Notes: generated from the sequence alone by a model not told the origin. A stretch of 36,455 nt of DNA from Bacteroidetes bacterium QH_10_64_37 (GCA_003023105.1 PXSZ01000050.1:1-36455); one strand, 5' to 3'. Positions 1 through 8,780 are shown, counted from the first letter of the stretch. Numbers and translations are program-made.

Positions 1-144
1 CGCCGCTACAGGGGTCGTTTGAGCGCCGTTCATGCACGTCGCCCGCTGTGTCTCGGCTTCATATCCATCCACCAAACATCTTCTCTGCTCTTCATTCCTG
101 CGCGATGAGGTTGACCCGGCCGAGGCAATTGATCACCAGATCGA

Positions 145-177
145 TTTGGAAGCGCTTCCGTCCATTTCCTATGTTTT
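145..177 (+). promoter_or_regulatory. Candidate promoter of the aldolase gene with an embedded palindrome
   Basis: TTTG at 145-148 (or TTGGAA at 146-151) is followed, 18-21 nt later, by TATGTTTT at 170-177. This fits both a sigma-70 spacing and the Bacteroidota pattern of a TTG near -33 and TAnnTTTG near -7. A perfect 12-nt palindrome, GGAAGCGCTTCC (148-159), overlaps the upstream box, and a small inverted repeat CCTAT/ATAGG (168-172/180-184) spans the downstream box. Either could be an operator. The rest of 1-329 shows no gene. The promoter is a prediction from motif and spacing only. Confidence 0.4.
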
Positions 178-329
178 CTATAGGTTCCGGTGGGGTTTCG
201 TCGCAAAGGCATGGACAGAATCGTTCTCAGTTCCTATTCTGTAGACGTTCTCCGTAGGAGACAAGGCCACGACCTGCACGATCAACCGGACCTCCCTTCC
301 GTTTCTCCCGCACAAGATTCCACTCTCCC

Positions 330-1412
330 ATGGCCCAAGCAACCCGTACCCCCATTGCCAAGCATCTCGGCGACGAGACCGAATACCTGCTCGATCACGA
401 GTGCGACACCATTTCAAAGGACCAGCTCCACCTTCCCGGCCCCGACTTCGTGGACCGCGTTTGGAAAAACTCGGACCGCAACCCGCGCGTCCTGCGGTCG
501 ATGCAGCAGCTCTTCAACCACGGCCGCCTCGGCGGCTCCGGGTACCTGTCCATCCTGCCTGTGGACCAGGGCATCGAGCACTCCGCCGGGGTCTCCTTCG
601 CACCGAACCCGATCTACTTCGACCCGGAGAACATCGTGAAGCTCGCCCTTGAGGGCGGCTGCAACGCCGTGGCCACCACCTACGGCGTGCTCGGATCGAT
701 CGCTCGGGACTACGCGCACAAGATTCCCTTCGTCCTCAAGATCAATCACAGCGAGCTGCTCTCGTACCCGAACCGGTACGACCAGGTGCCCTACGCCCGC
801 GTGGAGGACGCCTACGAGATGGGCTGCGTCGGCGTCGGCGCCACCATCTACTGGGGCTCTGAGGAGTCGAATCGCCAGCTCCAGGAGATCTCGAAAATCT
901 TCTCCCGGGCGCACGAGCTGGGCATGACCACCATCCTCTGGTGCTACGTGCGCAACAAGGAGTTCGTCGTGAACGGCCAGAACTACGAGGGCTCGGCGGA
1001 CCTCACGGGCCAGGCCAACCACCTCGGGGCCACCATCGAGGCGGACTTCATCAAGCAGAAGCAGCCGACGCTCACCGGCGGCTACCAGGCCATGCGCGAG
1101 CAGGCGGACAGCGGCTACGCGAAGGATCCGTCGCTCGTGGACGAGAAGCTGCTCACGAACCACCCCATCGACATGACCCGCTACCAGGTGGCCAACACCT
1201 ACATGGGCCGCTGCGGCCTCATCAACTCCGGCGGGGCCAGCGGCGAGAATGACCTGCAGCAGGTGGTGCGCACGGCCGTCGTCAACAAGCGCGCCGGGGG
1301 CATCGGGCTTATCACCGGCCGCAAGGCGTTCCAGAGGCCGATGGAGGACGGCATCGAGATTCTAAACGCCGTCCAGGACGTGTACCTCGACGACGACATC
1401 ACGATCGCGTAG
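330..1412 (+). CDS. fbaB: Fructose-bisphosphate aldolase class I (DhnA/FbaB type)
   Basis: Cytosolic glycolytic/gluconeogenic enzyme that reversibly cleaves fructose 1,6-bisphosphate to dihydroxyacetone phosphate and glyceraldehyde 3-phosphate through a lysine Schiff base. The 360-aa protein is collinear with E. coli FbaB (about 350 aa) along its whole length. Recognisable blocks are [14 protein letters not shown] (74-87), [11 protein letters not shown] (111-121), a TIM-barrel strand with [14 protein letters not shown] (167-180), [10 protein letters not shown] (223-232) and the C-terminal [10 protein letters not shown]. The lysines in ADFIKQK (K242/K244) fit the Schiff-base position of the family; which one acts is inferred. 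The ATG at 330 matches the family N-terminus. It is monocistronic: a candidate promoter lies upstream and a clear terminator follows. Confidence 0.95.
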   Translation: MAQATRTPIAKHLGDETEYLLDHECDTISKDQLHLPGPDFVDRVWKNSDRNPRVLRSMQQLFNHGRLGGSGYLSILPVDQGIEHSAGVSFAPNPIYFDPENIVKLALEGGCNAVATTYGVLGSIARDYAHKIPFVLKINHSELLSYPNRYDQVPYARVEDAYEMGCVGVGATIYWGSEESNRQLQEISKIFSRAHELGMTTILWCYVRNKEFVVNGQNYEGSADLTGQANHLGATIEADFIKQKQPTLTGGYQAMREQADSGYAKDPSLVDEKLLTNHPIDMTRYQVANTYMGRCGLINSGGASGENDLQQVVRTAVVNKRAGGIGLITGRKAFQRPMEDGIEILNAVQDVYLDDDITIA

Positions 1413-1440
1413 TTTGAAACGGTCGTCTCGGCTCTCTCTA

Positions 1441-1478
1441 AGCGCGCATCTTGCGTTCCGGCGAGGTGCGCGCTTTTT
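1441..1478 (+). terminator. Rho-independent terminator of fbaB
   Basis: The perfect 8-bp stem AGCGCGCA (1441-1448) / TGCGCGCT (1467-1474) encloses an 18-nt loop and runs into five T residues (1474-1478), 28 nt after the fbaB stop codon. Confidence 0.85.
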
Positions 1479-1659
1479 ACCGGAGTGAAATCAACCGCCG
1501 TCTCGGCTTCTGATCCTCTCTTCTTGAGCTGCTCGCACCGGGGGCGATCTCCATCACGGAGGTCGTCCCCATCTTTATTTGAGCCCCGCCGCCGAATCCC
1601 ACCGACGACGCCCGCGTTCATCCAAAGCACGTCCCTCGCCTCGCCCCTCTCCCATCGCC

Positions 1660-3501
1660 ATGTCCAATTCCAACCGCTCCACCGAGACGTCCGCAGACCC
1701 ATCGGGCGACGGCCCGCTCCCCGACACGTCGGCGCCGGACCGGGACACGGCCCCACCCCTCGAGCCCTACACGGCGCACTACCCGCCCTGGGCGCGGACA
1801 CTGGCGCGGAAGTATTTTACCAAAACCGTCTCGACCTTCATCCTGCATGGCGACATCCGGGACGTGGTGCCCACGCAGGACCGCGACGGTACCCGCATCT
1901 ACCCGCCGCTCCGCACCTTCCTGACCGACGACCTGTTTGCCGCCCGCGACGTGGTGGTTTTCTACGACCGCAGCGCAGGCATCCACTTCGCGGACGCGGC
2001 CTCGCGGAAAGACTTCAACCGCGCCCTCGCAGGCCAGGACAGACTCTCCGGCACCGAGTACGAGGGCAATCTGCCAAAGGCGCCGGACAAGGTCTTCGAA
2101 CTGCTGGAGGAGTACTTCCGCCTCCGCCTCTCGGACGAAACGCGGATCGCCTGCGTCATCGACTACGCGGAGACCGTGGCCCCGATGGCCGAGGCGTCGA
2201 TGTACTCGGCGCAGGATCGGCAGTCGCTGGTCTACCTGCAGAAGTGGTCCCGCGACTCGCTGTTTCTGGAGAGCGACTTTACGCTGACGCTCCTCACCGA
2301 AAACCTGACGGACCTGAACCAGCAGCTCGTCCAGAGTCCCCACACCGCCGAGATCTACGTCCCCATCCCCGAGGAGAACGACCGGCGGCAGTACATCGAG
2401 TGGGCGCTGGAGAAACGCGACGACCTGTTCCGCCGCCACTCGGACGTGACGCCCGAGGCCCTCGCCACCAACAGCGCGGGCCTCAACTACACCCAGCTGC
2501 GGACCATCCTGGCCGACGTGCTGGAAAACCGAAACCGACTGACGCCCGAGACGCTCTCCGATCTCAAGAAGGAGTTCATCGAGGCGGAGGCGTACGGGAT
2601 GCTCGAGTTCATCGAGACGGACAATTCGCTGGACCTGATCGCGGGTCACACCGAGGCCAAGCAGCATCTGCGACAGGCGGCCCATGCCGTGCAGACGGGG
2701 CGTCACAACGTGCTCCCAATGGGCTACCTCGTGAGCGGGCCGGTCGGCTGTGGGAAAACGTTCTTGATCAACTGCTTCGCCGGAGAGATCGGCATCCCGA
2801 TGGTGAAGCTTAAGAACTTCCGCTCCCAGTGGCAGGGCGTGACGGAGGGCAACCTGGAGAAAATCCTGAACCTGCTGGAGGCGATGACGCCGGTGGCCGT
2901 CATGATCGACGAGGCCGACGCCGCCCTCGGCAACCGTGACATGCAGGGCGACAGCGGCGTCAGCCAGCGCGTCTTCTCGCAGATCGTCTCGTTCATGAGC
3001 GACCCGGCCCACCGCGGGCGCGTGATCTTTTTCCTCGTCACGGCCCGCCCCGACCTCATGCCGGTGGACCTGAAGCGGCAAGGCCGCGCCGAGGAGCACC
3101 TGTCGCTCTTCTACCCCCACACCCGCGCGGACCGGGAGGAATTGCTGCAGGTGATGATGGACCGCACCGGCGTGGACCTTCCGATGGACGAGGTGCCTCC
3201 CGAGCTGCTGGAAGGGGAGCGGACCTACAGCGGGGCCGACATGGAGGCCATCCTCACGCGGGCCGCCTTCCGCGCCGCCGGATCGAACGACGGCACCGTC
3301 ACCCCAACCCTCCTGCAGGAAACCGTCAACGACTTCATCCCCCCCACCTATCCGACGGAGGTGGAGCTGCAACAGCTCGCTGCGGTGCTGGAATGCACGA
3401 GCCGCGACCTGCTGCCGGAGCGCTTCCGCCAGATGGACCGGGCGGAGGTGGTGGAGCGACTCGAAACGCTGAAGCGGACGGTGGGCGCATCCGCCGTATG
3501 A
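1660..3501 (+). CDS. AAA-family ATPase with a degenerate N-terminal AAA-like domain
   Basis: 613-aa protein of unknown physiological role. The C-terminal half is a clear AAA module: Walker A GPVGCGKT (360-367), Walker B VAVMIDEAD (412-420, D417/E418), and TARPDLMPVDLKRQGR (461-476) covering sensor 1 and the arginine-finger region. The usual sensor-1 Asn is Ala (A462). The N-terminal half (about 50-250) has blocks resembling a second AAA fold without a Walker A: IACVIDYAE (163-171) as a Walker-B-like strand, then LLTENLTDLNQQL and YVPIPEENDRRQYI. It may therefore be a two-domain ring ATPase with one dead site; this is an inference. The start is the ATG at 1660. An in-frame TTG at 1579 would add 27 low-complexity residues and is less likely. 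The first 40 residues are acidic and probably disordered. No signal peptide or membrane segment is seen. The 180 bp before it hold no recognisable gene. Confidence 0.8.
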   Translation: MSNSNRSTETSADPSGDGPLPDTSAPDRDTAPPLEPYTAHYPPWARTLARKYFTKTVSTFILHGDIRDVVPTQDRDGTRIYPPLRTFLTDDLFAARDVVVFYDRSAGIHFADAASRKDFNRALAGQDRLSGTEYEGNLPKAPDKVFELLEEYFRLRLSDETRIACVIDYAETVAPMAEASMYSAQDRQSLVYLQKWSRDSLFLESDFTLTLLTENLTDLNQQLVQSPHTAEIYVPIPEENDRRQYIEWALEKRDDLFRRHSDVTPEALATNSAGLNYTQLRTILADVLENRNRLTPETLSDLKKEFIEAEAYGMLEFIETDNSLDLIAGHTEAKQHLRQAAHAVQTGRHNVLPMGYLVSGPVGCGKTFLINCFAGEIGIPMVKLKNFRSQWQGVTEGNLEKILNLLEAMTPVAVMIDEADAALGNRDMQGDSGVSQRVFSQIVSFMSDPAHRGRVIFFLVTARPDLMPVDLKRQGRAEEHLSLFYPHTRADREELLQVMMDRTGVDLPMDEVPPELLEGERTYSGADMEAILTRAAFRAAGSNDGTVTPTLLQETVNDFIPPTYPTEVELQQLAAVLECTSRDLLPERFRQMDRAEVVERLETLKRTVGASAV

Positions 3502-3650
3502 CCGGCCTGCGTACAGCGTAATGAAACGGGTTGTTTGTATGTGTAAAATATGTCTGTAGTGAGCGGGTCGGAACAGTGCAGGCCCCCTTTCGTCTCATAC
3601 AAGCGGCGAAATGGGCCTGCTCTCCCGGATCGCCACGCTCTTTCACATAT

Positions 3651-4018
3651 GGGGATGACACGGCTTCGACGTGTAGTAACGGGCAGCGAACTGTCCCGCC
3701 GAGCACCCTGATCCGCTCGTAAAACCTGTCAGGAATCGCAACTGCGGACGATTACTCGTACGCGATGGCGGCGTAAAGCCGTCATCTGTCTCACGTCGCT
3801 CCTGACCCTTGGGGAGCGTGAGACATCGACAAAAAGGGTGTAGCCGCCGAGGTTCTCCGGCTGCGAACACGACGGCGAACTCTAATCAGCCTTAGCGTCC
3901 CCCTGGCCTCGTGGATGGGCAGACGGGCGACGTGAATGTTCAATGCATCCACTATGCGGGTAGAGGTTCGACCTGCACGGCTACACGGACCCGGGTTCGA
4001 CTCCCGGCATCTCCACCA
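3651..4018 (+). ncRNA. ssrA: tmRNA (one-piece ssrA)
   Basis: Rescues ribosomes stalled on broken mRNAs and tags the nascent peptide for proteolysis. The 5' end starts GGGGATGACACGGCTTCGAC. Its first 7 nt pair with CATCTCC near the 3' end (one G-U) to form the acceptor stem, followed by A and an encoded CCA (4016-4018). The T-arm is CCGGG-TTCGACT-CCCGG. The tag frame starts at GCA 3738 and ends at TAA 3774-3776, giving ATADDYSYAMAA, with the small-hydrophobic C-terminus expected of a ClpXP-type degron. It carries two Asp and ends AMAA rather than the common ALAA. At 368 nt it has the usual length. No strong promoter was recognised in 3502-3650. Confidence 0.95.
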
Positions 4019-4023
4019 TCTTT

Positions 4024-4070
4024 CCCTGTAAGTGTCTACTCGTCAGGCGCTTACGGGGATTTTTATTTTG
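4024..4070 (+). terminator. Rho-independent terminator of ssrA
   Basis: CCCTGTAAG (4024-4032) pairs with CTTACGGGG (4050-4058), with one U-G, followed by ATTTTTATTTT. It begins 6 nt after the tmRNA CCA end. Confidence 0.8.
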
Positions 4071-4206
4071 CACCAAGTTTCGGTCTCGACCTCAAACGCA
4101 AAGTCCCCGGTATTCGACTTCGCTCGCCAAAGACGTCCGCCCTCTGCCAAGTGCGCAGATAGCCATCGGTAGGACACCTCACACTCGCACCCTACTGCAC
4201 ACAAAC

Positions 4207-4259
4207 AAAAAGATGCCCCGGAGCCGCGGGGCGGGGGGAGGGTCACGGCTCGGGGCATC
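4207..4259 (-). terminator. Terminator of tRNA-Ala
   Basis: Read on the minus strand, GATGCCCCGAGCCG (4259-4246) pairs with CGGCTCCGGGGCATC (4226-4212), with one bulge, and runs into TTTTT (4211-4207). This is just downstream of the tRNA-Ala 3' end. The 130 bp between here and the ssrA terminator show nothing recognisable. Confidence 0.85.
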
Positions 4260-4263
4260 AAAG

Positions 4264-4336
<73 letters not shown>

Positions 4337-4529
4337 GTGTTAGAATGCGTGCATGCTCTACTTCCGGCACTGCAGCACGTTCCCGCATGGACGCCCCCCG
4401 GCTCCGTTTCATCGAATTTGTCTGCGACGTCCACCCATCGGTCGGGGCAAGCGCAGCGGGAATAACAAGACGACGCGGAGATCCGTAAGGGTGTCCGACG
4501 CTTTTCAGCTCCATCGTTCTTTTTCCCTC

Positions 4530-5270
4530 ATGCAACTTGCACTCATCGGCACTGGACAGATGGGACAGGCCGTAGCGGCGGAGGCTGCGGACGGGCCTCA
4601 TGAAGTGACCGCCCGCTTCAACTCGGACCATCCGTTCCTGGACGCCGAGCGATCCGCTCTCGACGACGTGGACGTGGCCGTTGATTTCTCTCTCCCCTCC
4701 CTGGCCGTCCCTCACCTCCGGCGCTGCTGCGAGTGGCACCTGCCGGTGGTGATGGGCACGACCGGCTGGTACGACGCCCTCGACGACGTGCAGACCCTCG
4801 TCCAGCACCACGAGGCCGGCGTGCTGTACGCGCCCAACTTTTCGATCGGGGTGGCGGTGCTCTCCCGGGCGGTCGACCGTCTGACGGATCTCATGGACGA
4901 GCTCGATACGTACGATGCGTTCGTCCATGAGATGCACCACACGAAAAAGGCGGACAGTCCCAGCGGCACGGCCCGGATGCTCGGCGAACAACTGGTGGAG
5001 GGGCTCGACCGCAAAGACCACATCGATCCCGAAGCCCAACACCGGCGCATTGACCCATCGGCCGTGCACGTCAGTTCCACCCGGGCCGGCACGACGTTCG
5101 GCGAGCACACGGTCGGCTTCGACAGCCCGTACGATCGCATCGCCCTCCGCCACCGCGCCAAAAACCGGCGTGGCTTCGCGGTGGGCGCTCTGCGGGCTGC
5201 GGAGTGGCTACAGGGACGAACCGGCCTCTTTACGCTGGACGACGTGCTTGACGATTGGCTCGACGCCTGA
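4530..5270 (+). CDS. dapB: 4-hydroxy-tetrahydrodipicolinate reductase
   Basis: Second committed step of the diaminopimelate/lysine pathway: NAD(P)H-dependent reduction of the DapA product, in the cytosol. The 246-aa protein starts with a Rossmann motif IGTGQMGQAV (6-15), then VAVDFSLP and VVMGTTGWYD, the cofactor-side APNFSIGVAVL, and the catalytic/substrate block EMHHTKKADSPSGTA, with the family's HH and KxDSPSGTA residues. At 246 aa it is a compact version of the family (E. coli is about 270). The ATG at 4530 gives a start right at the Rossmann strand; the frame is open further upstream to 4353 but that part has no family similarity. dapA follows after 46 bp, so a dapBA operon is likely. 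Confidence 0.95.
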   Translation: MQLALIGTGQMGQAVAAEAADGPHEVTARFNSDHPFLDAERSALDDVDVAVDFSLPSLAVPHLRRCCEWHLPVVMGTTGWYDALDDVQTLVQHHEAGVLYAPNFSIGVAVLSRAVDRLTDLMDELDTYDAFVHEMHHTKKADSPSGTARMLGEQLVEGLDRKDHIDPEAQHRRIDPSAVHVSSTRAGTTFGEHTVGFDSPYDRIALRHRAKNRRGFAVGALRAAEWLQGRTGLFTLDDVLDDWLDA

Positions 5271-5316
5271 TCCTCCCATCATACTCCTCTCTCGAATCGC
5301 TCCCGATTCCCCTGCT

Positions 5317-6225
5317 ATGGCACACGATCTTCTCTTCCGCGGCGCGGCCCCGGCCCTCGTCACGCCTTTCACCTCCGACGACACGATCGATGAGGCTGCC
5401 TTCCGACGCCTGATCGACCGCCAAATCGAGGGCGGCGTCTCGGCCCTCGTCGTGCTGGGCACGACTGGCGAGAACCCGACCATCACGGAAACGGAGCGGC
5501 GCCGGCTCGTGGACGCCGCCGTAGAGACGGCGGAGGGGCGGGTCCCGGTCATCGTGGGCACCGGCACGAACAACACCGACGAGAGCGTCGCCTTCTCGGA
5601 GGCGGCCCTGGAGGCTGGGGCTGACGGCCTCCTGGTAGTGGGCCCCTACTACAACAAGCCCTCACAGGCGGGCTTCACGGCCCACGTGCAGACCATTGCC
5701 GAGACTGCTGATGCACCTCTCATCCTTTACAACGTCCCCAGCCGCACGAGCTTCAACATCGCCCCCGAAACGGCCCTCCATCTGGCCGAAGAGGTCCCAC
5801 AGGTGATGGGCATCAAGGAAGCCTCGGGAGAGATCGGCCAAATCAATGACCTTCTCTCTCACCGGCCGGACGGGTTCGGCGTCTATTCGGGGGACGACGA
5901 GATGACACTGCCGCTGTTGGCGATGGGGGGCGATGGGGTCGTGTCGGTCATCAGCAACGCCCTGACGGAGGCTGTCTGCGAGCTCGCAGACGCTGCGCTC
6001 GACGGCGACCTCAAAACCGCCCGCGAGCGGCACGCCGACCTCCTCCCGGCCATGCGGGCCTGTTTTTTGGAAACCAACCCCATTCCCATCAAAGACATCT
6101 GCGCCGCGCTCGGCTGGATGGAGCCGCACGTGCGACTGCCCCTCGTGGCCATGGACGAACGGTCGCCGGTCCGCCAGCGCGTCCTGTCGGCGTTCGACGA
6201 CGTGTTGGATGTGACCGTCGCCTGA
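5317..6225 (+). CDS. dapA: 4-hydroxy-tetrahydrodipicolinate synthase
   Basis: Condenses pyruvate with L-aspartate semialdehyde, the first step specific to diaminopimelate/lysine synthesis. The 302-aa TIM-barrel has all expected active-site residues: T49-T50 in VLGTTGEN, Y112 in GPYYNKP, Y138 in YNVPSRT with R143, and the Schiff-base lysine K167 in GIKEASG. Length is normal for the family. The ATG at 5317 aligns with the family start; an overlapping longer frame from 4915 runs through dapB in another register and is not credible. It lies 46 bp behind dapB and ends 116 bp before the convergent mreD, with a heptad repeat element between them. Confidence 0.97.
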   Translation: MAHDLLFRGAAPALVTPFTSDDTIDEAAFRRLIDRQIEGGVSALVVLGTTGENPTITETERRRLVDAAVETAEGRVPVIVGTGTNNTDESVAFSEAALEAGADGLLVVGPYYNKPSQAGFTAHVQTIAETADAPLILYNVPSRTSFNIAPETALHLAEEVPQVMGIKEASGEIGQINDLLSHRPDGFGVYSGDDEMTLPLLAMGGDGVVSVISNALTEAVCELADAALDGDLKTARERHADLLPAMRACFLETNPIPIKDICAALGWMEPHVRLPLVAMDERSPVRQRVLSAFDDVLDVTVA

Positions 6226-6274
6226 CCCCAATGGGGACTGCTGTGCTGGAGCAGATGAGATTGTGGCCGTAGGA

Positions 6275-6338
6275 GCGTATTGCGTAGTGCGTACGTCCCC
6301 GAATGTGAACGGATACCAACACGAAATACGCAACTGAT
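6275..6338. repeat. Intergenic heptad-repeat element H1 (GCGTATT type)
   Basis: The left arm has three 7-nt units GCGTATT, GCGTAGT, GCGTACG (6275-6295). After a 22-nt spacer, the right arm has AACACGA, AATACGC, AACTGAT (6318-6338). The right arm read on the minus strand contains GCGTATT, the same unit as the left arm, so the arms can pair imperfectly. The element sits between the convergent 3' ends of dapA and mreD. Its unit is shared with element H3 near 13.1 kb. Confidence 0.7.
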
Positions 6339-6341
6339 CCC

Positions 6342-6809
6342 TCACTGCGCAAACAGCGTCGCAATCCCCCCCACCACGGCCGTGTAGAGGGCCGAGCCGA
6401 GCCAGAGGCCGTACAGGAGAACGCCGGTCGTGGCCTGGGTCTGTAGCGCGACGAGCGCAACGAGGAGGCCATTGTGGAGGAGGGCCACTACCAGGCTCCC
6501 AAGAAGGGCCTGCCGGGGGCGAATAATGAGGGGCGTGTGCTCCTCCACCGCGAAGCGGCCCACCAGGAAGCCGATCAGGGTTTTTACGAACATGTGGATG
6601 CCCCAGGTGCCGTAGGCCACGTCCATGGCCAGCCCCAAGCCCGCCCCCGTCAGCGTGCCGCGCCGGCGGCCTTCCCGAAGGGCATACCAGCACAGAAAGA
6701 GGAGCACGGCATCCGGATAGCTGCCGTAGATGCGCAGCCGGCCCACGATCAACCACTGAAGCGTAAAGACCCCAGCGGCGGCGAGAAGTCGACGGGCAGA
6801 GCGCGACAT
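6342..6809 (-). CDS. mreD: Rod shape-determining protein MreD family
   Basis: Small, very hydrophobic protein (155 aa). Successive membrane segments are visible at about 10-23, 32-43, 53-67, 72-86, 101-123 and 127-151. The conserved GLAMDVAYGTWGIHMF block (59-74) corresponds to the signature region of MreD proteins. MreD acts with MreC, MreB and PBPs in the elongation machinery. An alternative GTG start at 6836 would add 9 residues; the ATG at 6809 is preferred. The upstream gene on the same strand is dacB, so the two probably share a transcript. mreB and mreC are not in the window, so this mreD is separated from its usual partners or is a paralogue. Confidence 0.75.
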   Translation of the reverse strand: MSRSARRLLAAAGVFTLQWLIVGRLRIYGSYPDAVLLFLCWYALREGRRRGTLTGAGLGLAMDVAYGTWGIHMFVKTLIGFLVGRFAVEEHTPLIIRPRQALLGSLVVALLHNGLLVALVALQTQATTGVLLYGLWLGSALYTAVVGGIATLFAQ

Positions 6810-6867
6810 GCGGTGGGAACACGGCGAAATGGGCACGCGATGTGCCGGGACACCCCGGACGAGCGCC

Positions 6868-8316
6868 TCACGAGGGCGGTGCGCTCAGCATTCGAACAAT
6901 GTCGTCCATCGTGTGCGTGATCTGGTGGGACGGCCCGGTGTAATTGTTGGCGAACAATGTGAAGGCCACGAGGGAGCCGTCCGGACGCTCCACGTAGCCG
7001 CTCAGGGTCCGCACGAAGGCGAGAGACCCCGTCTTGGCGCGCACGGGCGTCCGGGCAAGGCGTCCATCGAGAGTCGTGTTATCCTCCCCTCCCCTTGGCA
7101 GCGAAGACAGGAAGGCCTCCCGCCTCGGATGCTCGGCCATGTGGACGAGAAGCCCTCGCATCGCCTGGGGGGTCACGAGGTTCTTTCGGGACAGCCCGGA
7201 GCCGTCGTTGATCAGAAGCGCGCGCGTATCAATCCCGGTGCGTTGCAGAAACGATTTAGTGCGTCGGGTGCCGCCCCGCGCGGAGCCGCCCCACCCGTAC
7301 GTGCGGAAAACCTGTTCGGCGTAGAAATTGTCGCTGCGCTCGTTGATGACGCGCACAATTTCAGAGAGAGGGGGAGACAACTTCACGAAAAGAGGCGTTC
7401 CATCGTCGGGTGGCGCATCGAGCGAGTCGATGTCCACGAGATCCAGGTCCGTTTCGATTCCCTCCGCCTGGAGCCGCTTCTGAAAAACGCGCAGCGTGAA
7501 GAGCGTCGGGTTGGCCACCGGCACGTTGCGGATGCCCTCGTAGGACCGCGCCACCGATCCGGTGAGCACGAGCTTGTTTGTCGAGAAGGTGCGGTTGATG
7601 AGGAGCGTACTCCCGCGCCACCGCTCACTCGTGACGGCGTGGTTCTCGTACTCCACCACCCCTTCCGGCTGAACGCGAACGACGGGCGGCTCTCCGGGGC
7701 GGGTGGCCTTCACACTCACCGGCACCGAGTTGTCCCGATAGCTGAGCCCCCCGGCTCGAACCCCCATCTGCTCCCCCTTGTCCCGCGTCAGATAGTTCAC
7801 GTTCCACCCATCCGGGTAGCCCCCTCCCCGGAACGCCTCGTCGTCGCCGATGAGGCGCCCCTCGATGCGGCGCACGCCCATCTCGGCGAGCCGCTCGGCC
7901 CACTCGCGCAGGGGGTCGGTTCGTCGGAGGGCCGTGCTTCCAAAGGTCGGATCTCCCGAGCCCTCCAGCCGGAGGTCCCCCTGCATCACCGAGTCCCTCG
8001 TCGTGCCGTCGAAGCTCAGCGTCGTCTCGTACCGGTAGGTGCTGCCCAAGAGGTCGAGCGCAGCAGCCGCGGTGAAAAGTTTCTGGTTGGAGGCCGGAAG
8101 GAAGCCGTGCTCAGCGTTCCGGCTGTACAGGAGGCTGTCCCGGTCGAGGTCGTAGATGCTGACGCCCCAAAAGGCATCAGCGGCCCGGCCCTGCTGGAGG
8201 AGAGATTCAATTCGAGACTTTAATGGCTGCGCGGAGGCCCCCCCGGGCTGCAGCAATCCGAAGACGAGCAAGAGGCCGACGGCAAACGCCCACCAGCGAT
8301 GGATCACAGGTAACAA
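6868..8316 (-). CDS. dacB: D-alanyl-D-alanine carboxypeptidase/endopeptidase (PBP4 class)
   Basis: Periplasmic penicillin-binding protein that trims or cleaves peptidoglycan peptides. The 482-aa protein has a signal peptide (hydrophobic 10-22, likely cut after ASA at 29). The three catalytic motifs are SNQK (S76-K79) with the acylating serine, SDN (328-330) and KTG (428-430), with the large insertion between the first two that marks the PBP4/DacB family. The first codon is TTG at 8316; an in-frame GTG three codons later (8307) is also possible. The mreD gene follows 58 bp downstream, linking wall trimming with shape control. The 155-bp divergent space towards the DUF3098 gene shows no clear promoter motif. 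Confidence 0.93.
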   Translation of the reverse strand: MLPVIHRWWAFAVGLLLVFGLLQPGGASAQPLKSRIESLLQQGRAADAFWGVSIYDLDRDSLLYSRNAEHGFLPASNQKLFTAAAALDLLGSTYRYETTLSFDGTTRDSVMQGDLRLEGSGDPTFGSTALRRTDPLREWAERLAEMGVRRIEGRLIGDDEAFRGGGYPDGWNVNYLTRDKGEQMGVRAGGLSYRDNSVPVSVKATRPGEPPVVRVQPEGVVEYENHAVTSERWRGSTLLINRTFSTNKLVLTGSVARSYEGIRNVPVANPTLFTLRVFQKRLQAEGIETDLDLVDIDSLDAPPDDGTPLFVKLSPPLSEIVRVINERSDNFYAEQVFRTYGWGGSARGGTRRTKSFLQRTGIDTRALLINDGSGLSRKNLVTPQAMRGLLVHMAEHPRREAFLSSLPRGGEDNTTLDGRLARTPVRAKTGSLAFVRTLSGYVERPDGSLVAFTLFANNYTGPSHQITHTMDDIVRMLSAPPS

Positions 8317-8471
8317 ACTACGTTGCGAGAGACGACAGCAGCTGGAACCTTTCCCGAAGGCCCTTGGTTTCCTGGAAGCTGCGCAAAACCCATGCCTTCT
8401 CCGACGGGTCGCCTGTCTTCCGCCCGCCGAATCGGCGTGCTGTCAACAATCCAGATTTTCTCTTTCGACGT

Positions 8472-8732
8472 ATGCCCAATTCGTCCAAACGCCGGGGCCG
8501 GTCCGGGCTGCTCGTCTTCGAACGGCGAAACTATCTTCTCCTTCTCATAGGAGTCGCCTTCATCGTGGTGGGCTTCACGGCCATGTACCTCGAAAGCGCG
8601 TATCAGGGCTTCATTTCTCTCTACGTCTCCCCACTCCTGATCGTAGGCGGGTACGCGGAGATCATCTACGCGCTCCTGTGGTCCCCGAGTGAAAGAGATC
8701 CGGCGGGTGAGGAACAGGACGCCCGTCAGTAG
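8472..8732 (+). CDS. Small DUF3098-type membrane protein
   Basis: 86-aa protein of unknown function. It has a basic N-terminus (MPNSSKRRGR), then two predicted membrane helices: about 25-42 (LLLIGVAFIVVGFTAM) and about 54-71 (VSPLLIVGGYAEIIYALL), and an acidic tail. This layout and the ERRNYLLLLIG / SPLLIVGGYAEIIYA wording fit the DUF3098 family known from Bacteroidota. The ATG at 8472 is preferred; the frame is open to 8223 but that stretch is Arg-rich out-of-frame dacB sequence. It is transcribed divergently from dacB and followed by its own terminator. Confidence 0.7.
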   Translation: MPNSSKRRGRSGLLVFERRNYLLLLIGVAFIVVGFTAMYLESAYQGFISLYVSPLLIVGGYAEIIYALLWSPSERDPAGEEQDARQ

Positions 8733-8740
8733 AGCGGCGC

Positions 8741-8780
8741 GGAGGATCGCTGTTTGCAAACGGCAGCGACCTCCTCTTTT
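8741..8780 (+). terminator. Terminator of the DUF3098 gene
   Basis: GGAGGATCGCTG (8741-8752) pairs with CAGCGACCTCC (8764-8774), with one bulged A, and is followed by TCTTTTC. It fills the space up to the ndk stop codon and has a T-tract only on the plus strand. Confidence 0.75.

Noticed and set aside
1618..3372. 584-codon minus-strand frame opposite the AAA gene
   Set aside because: Shadow frame; the plus strand has Walker motifs in order.
3531..3556. TTG...TATGTCTG as ssrA promoter
   Set aside because: Spacing is too short and it is about 95 bp from the tmRNA 5' end.
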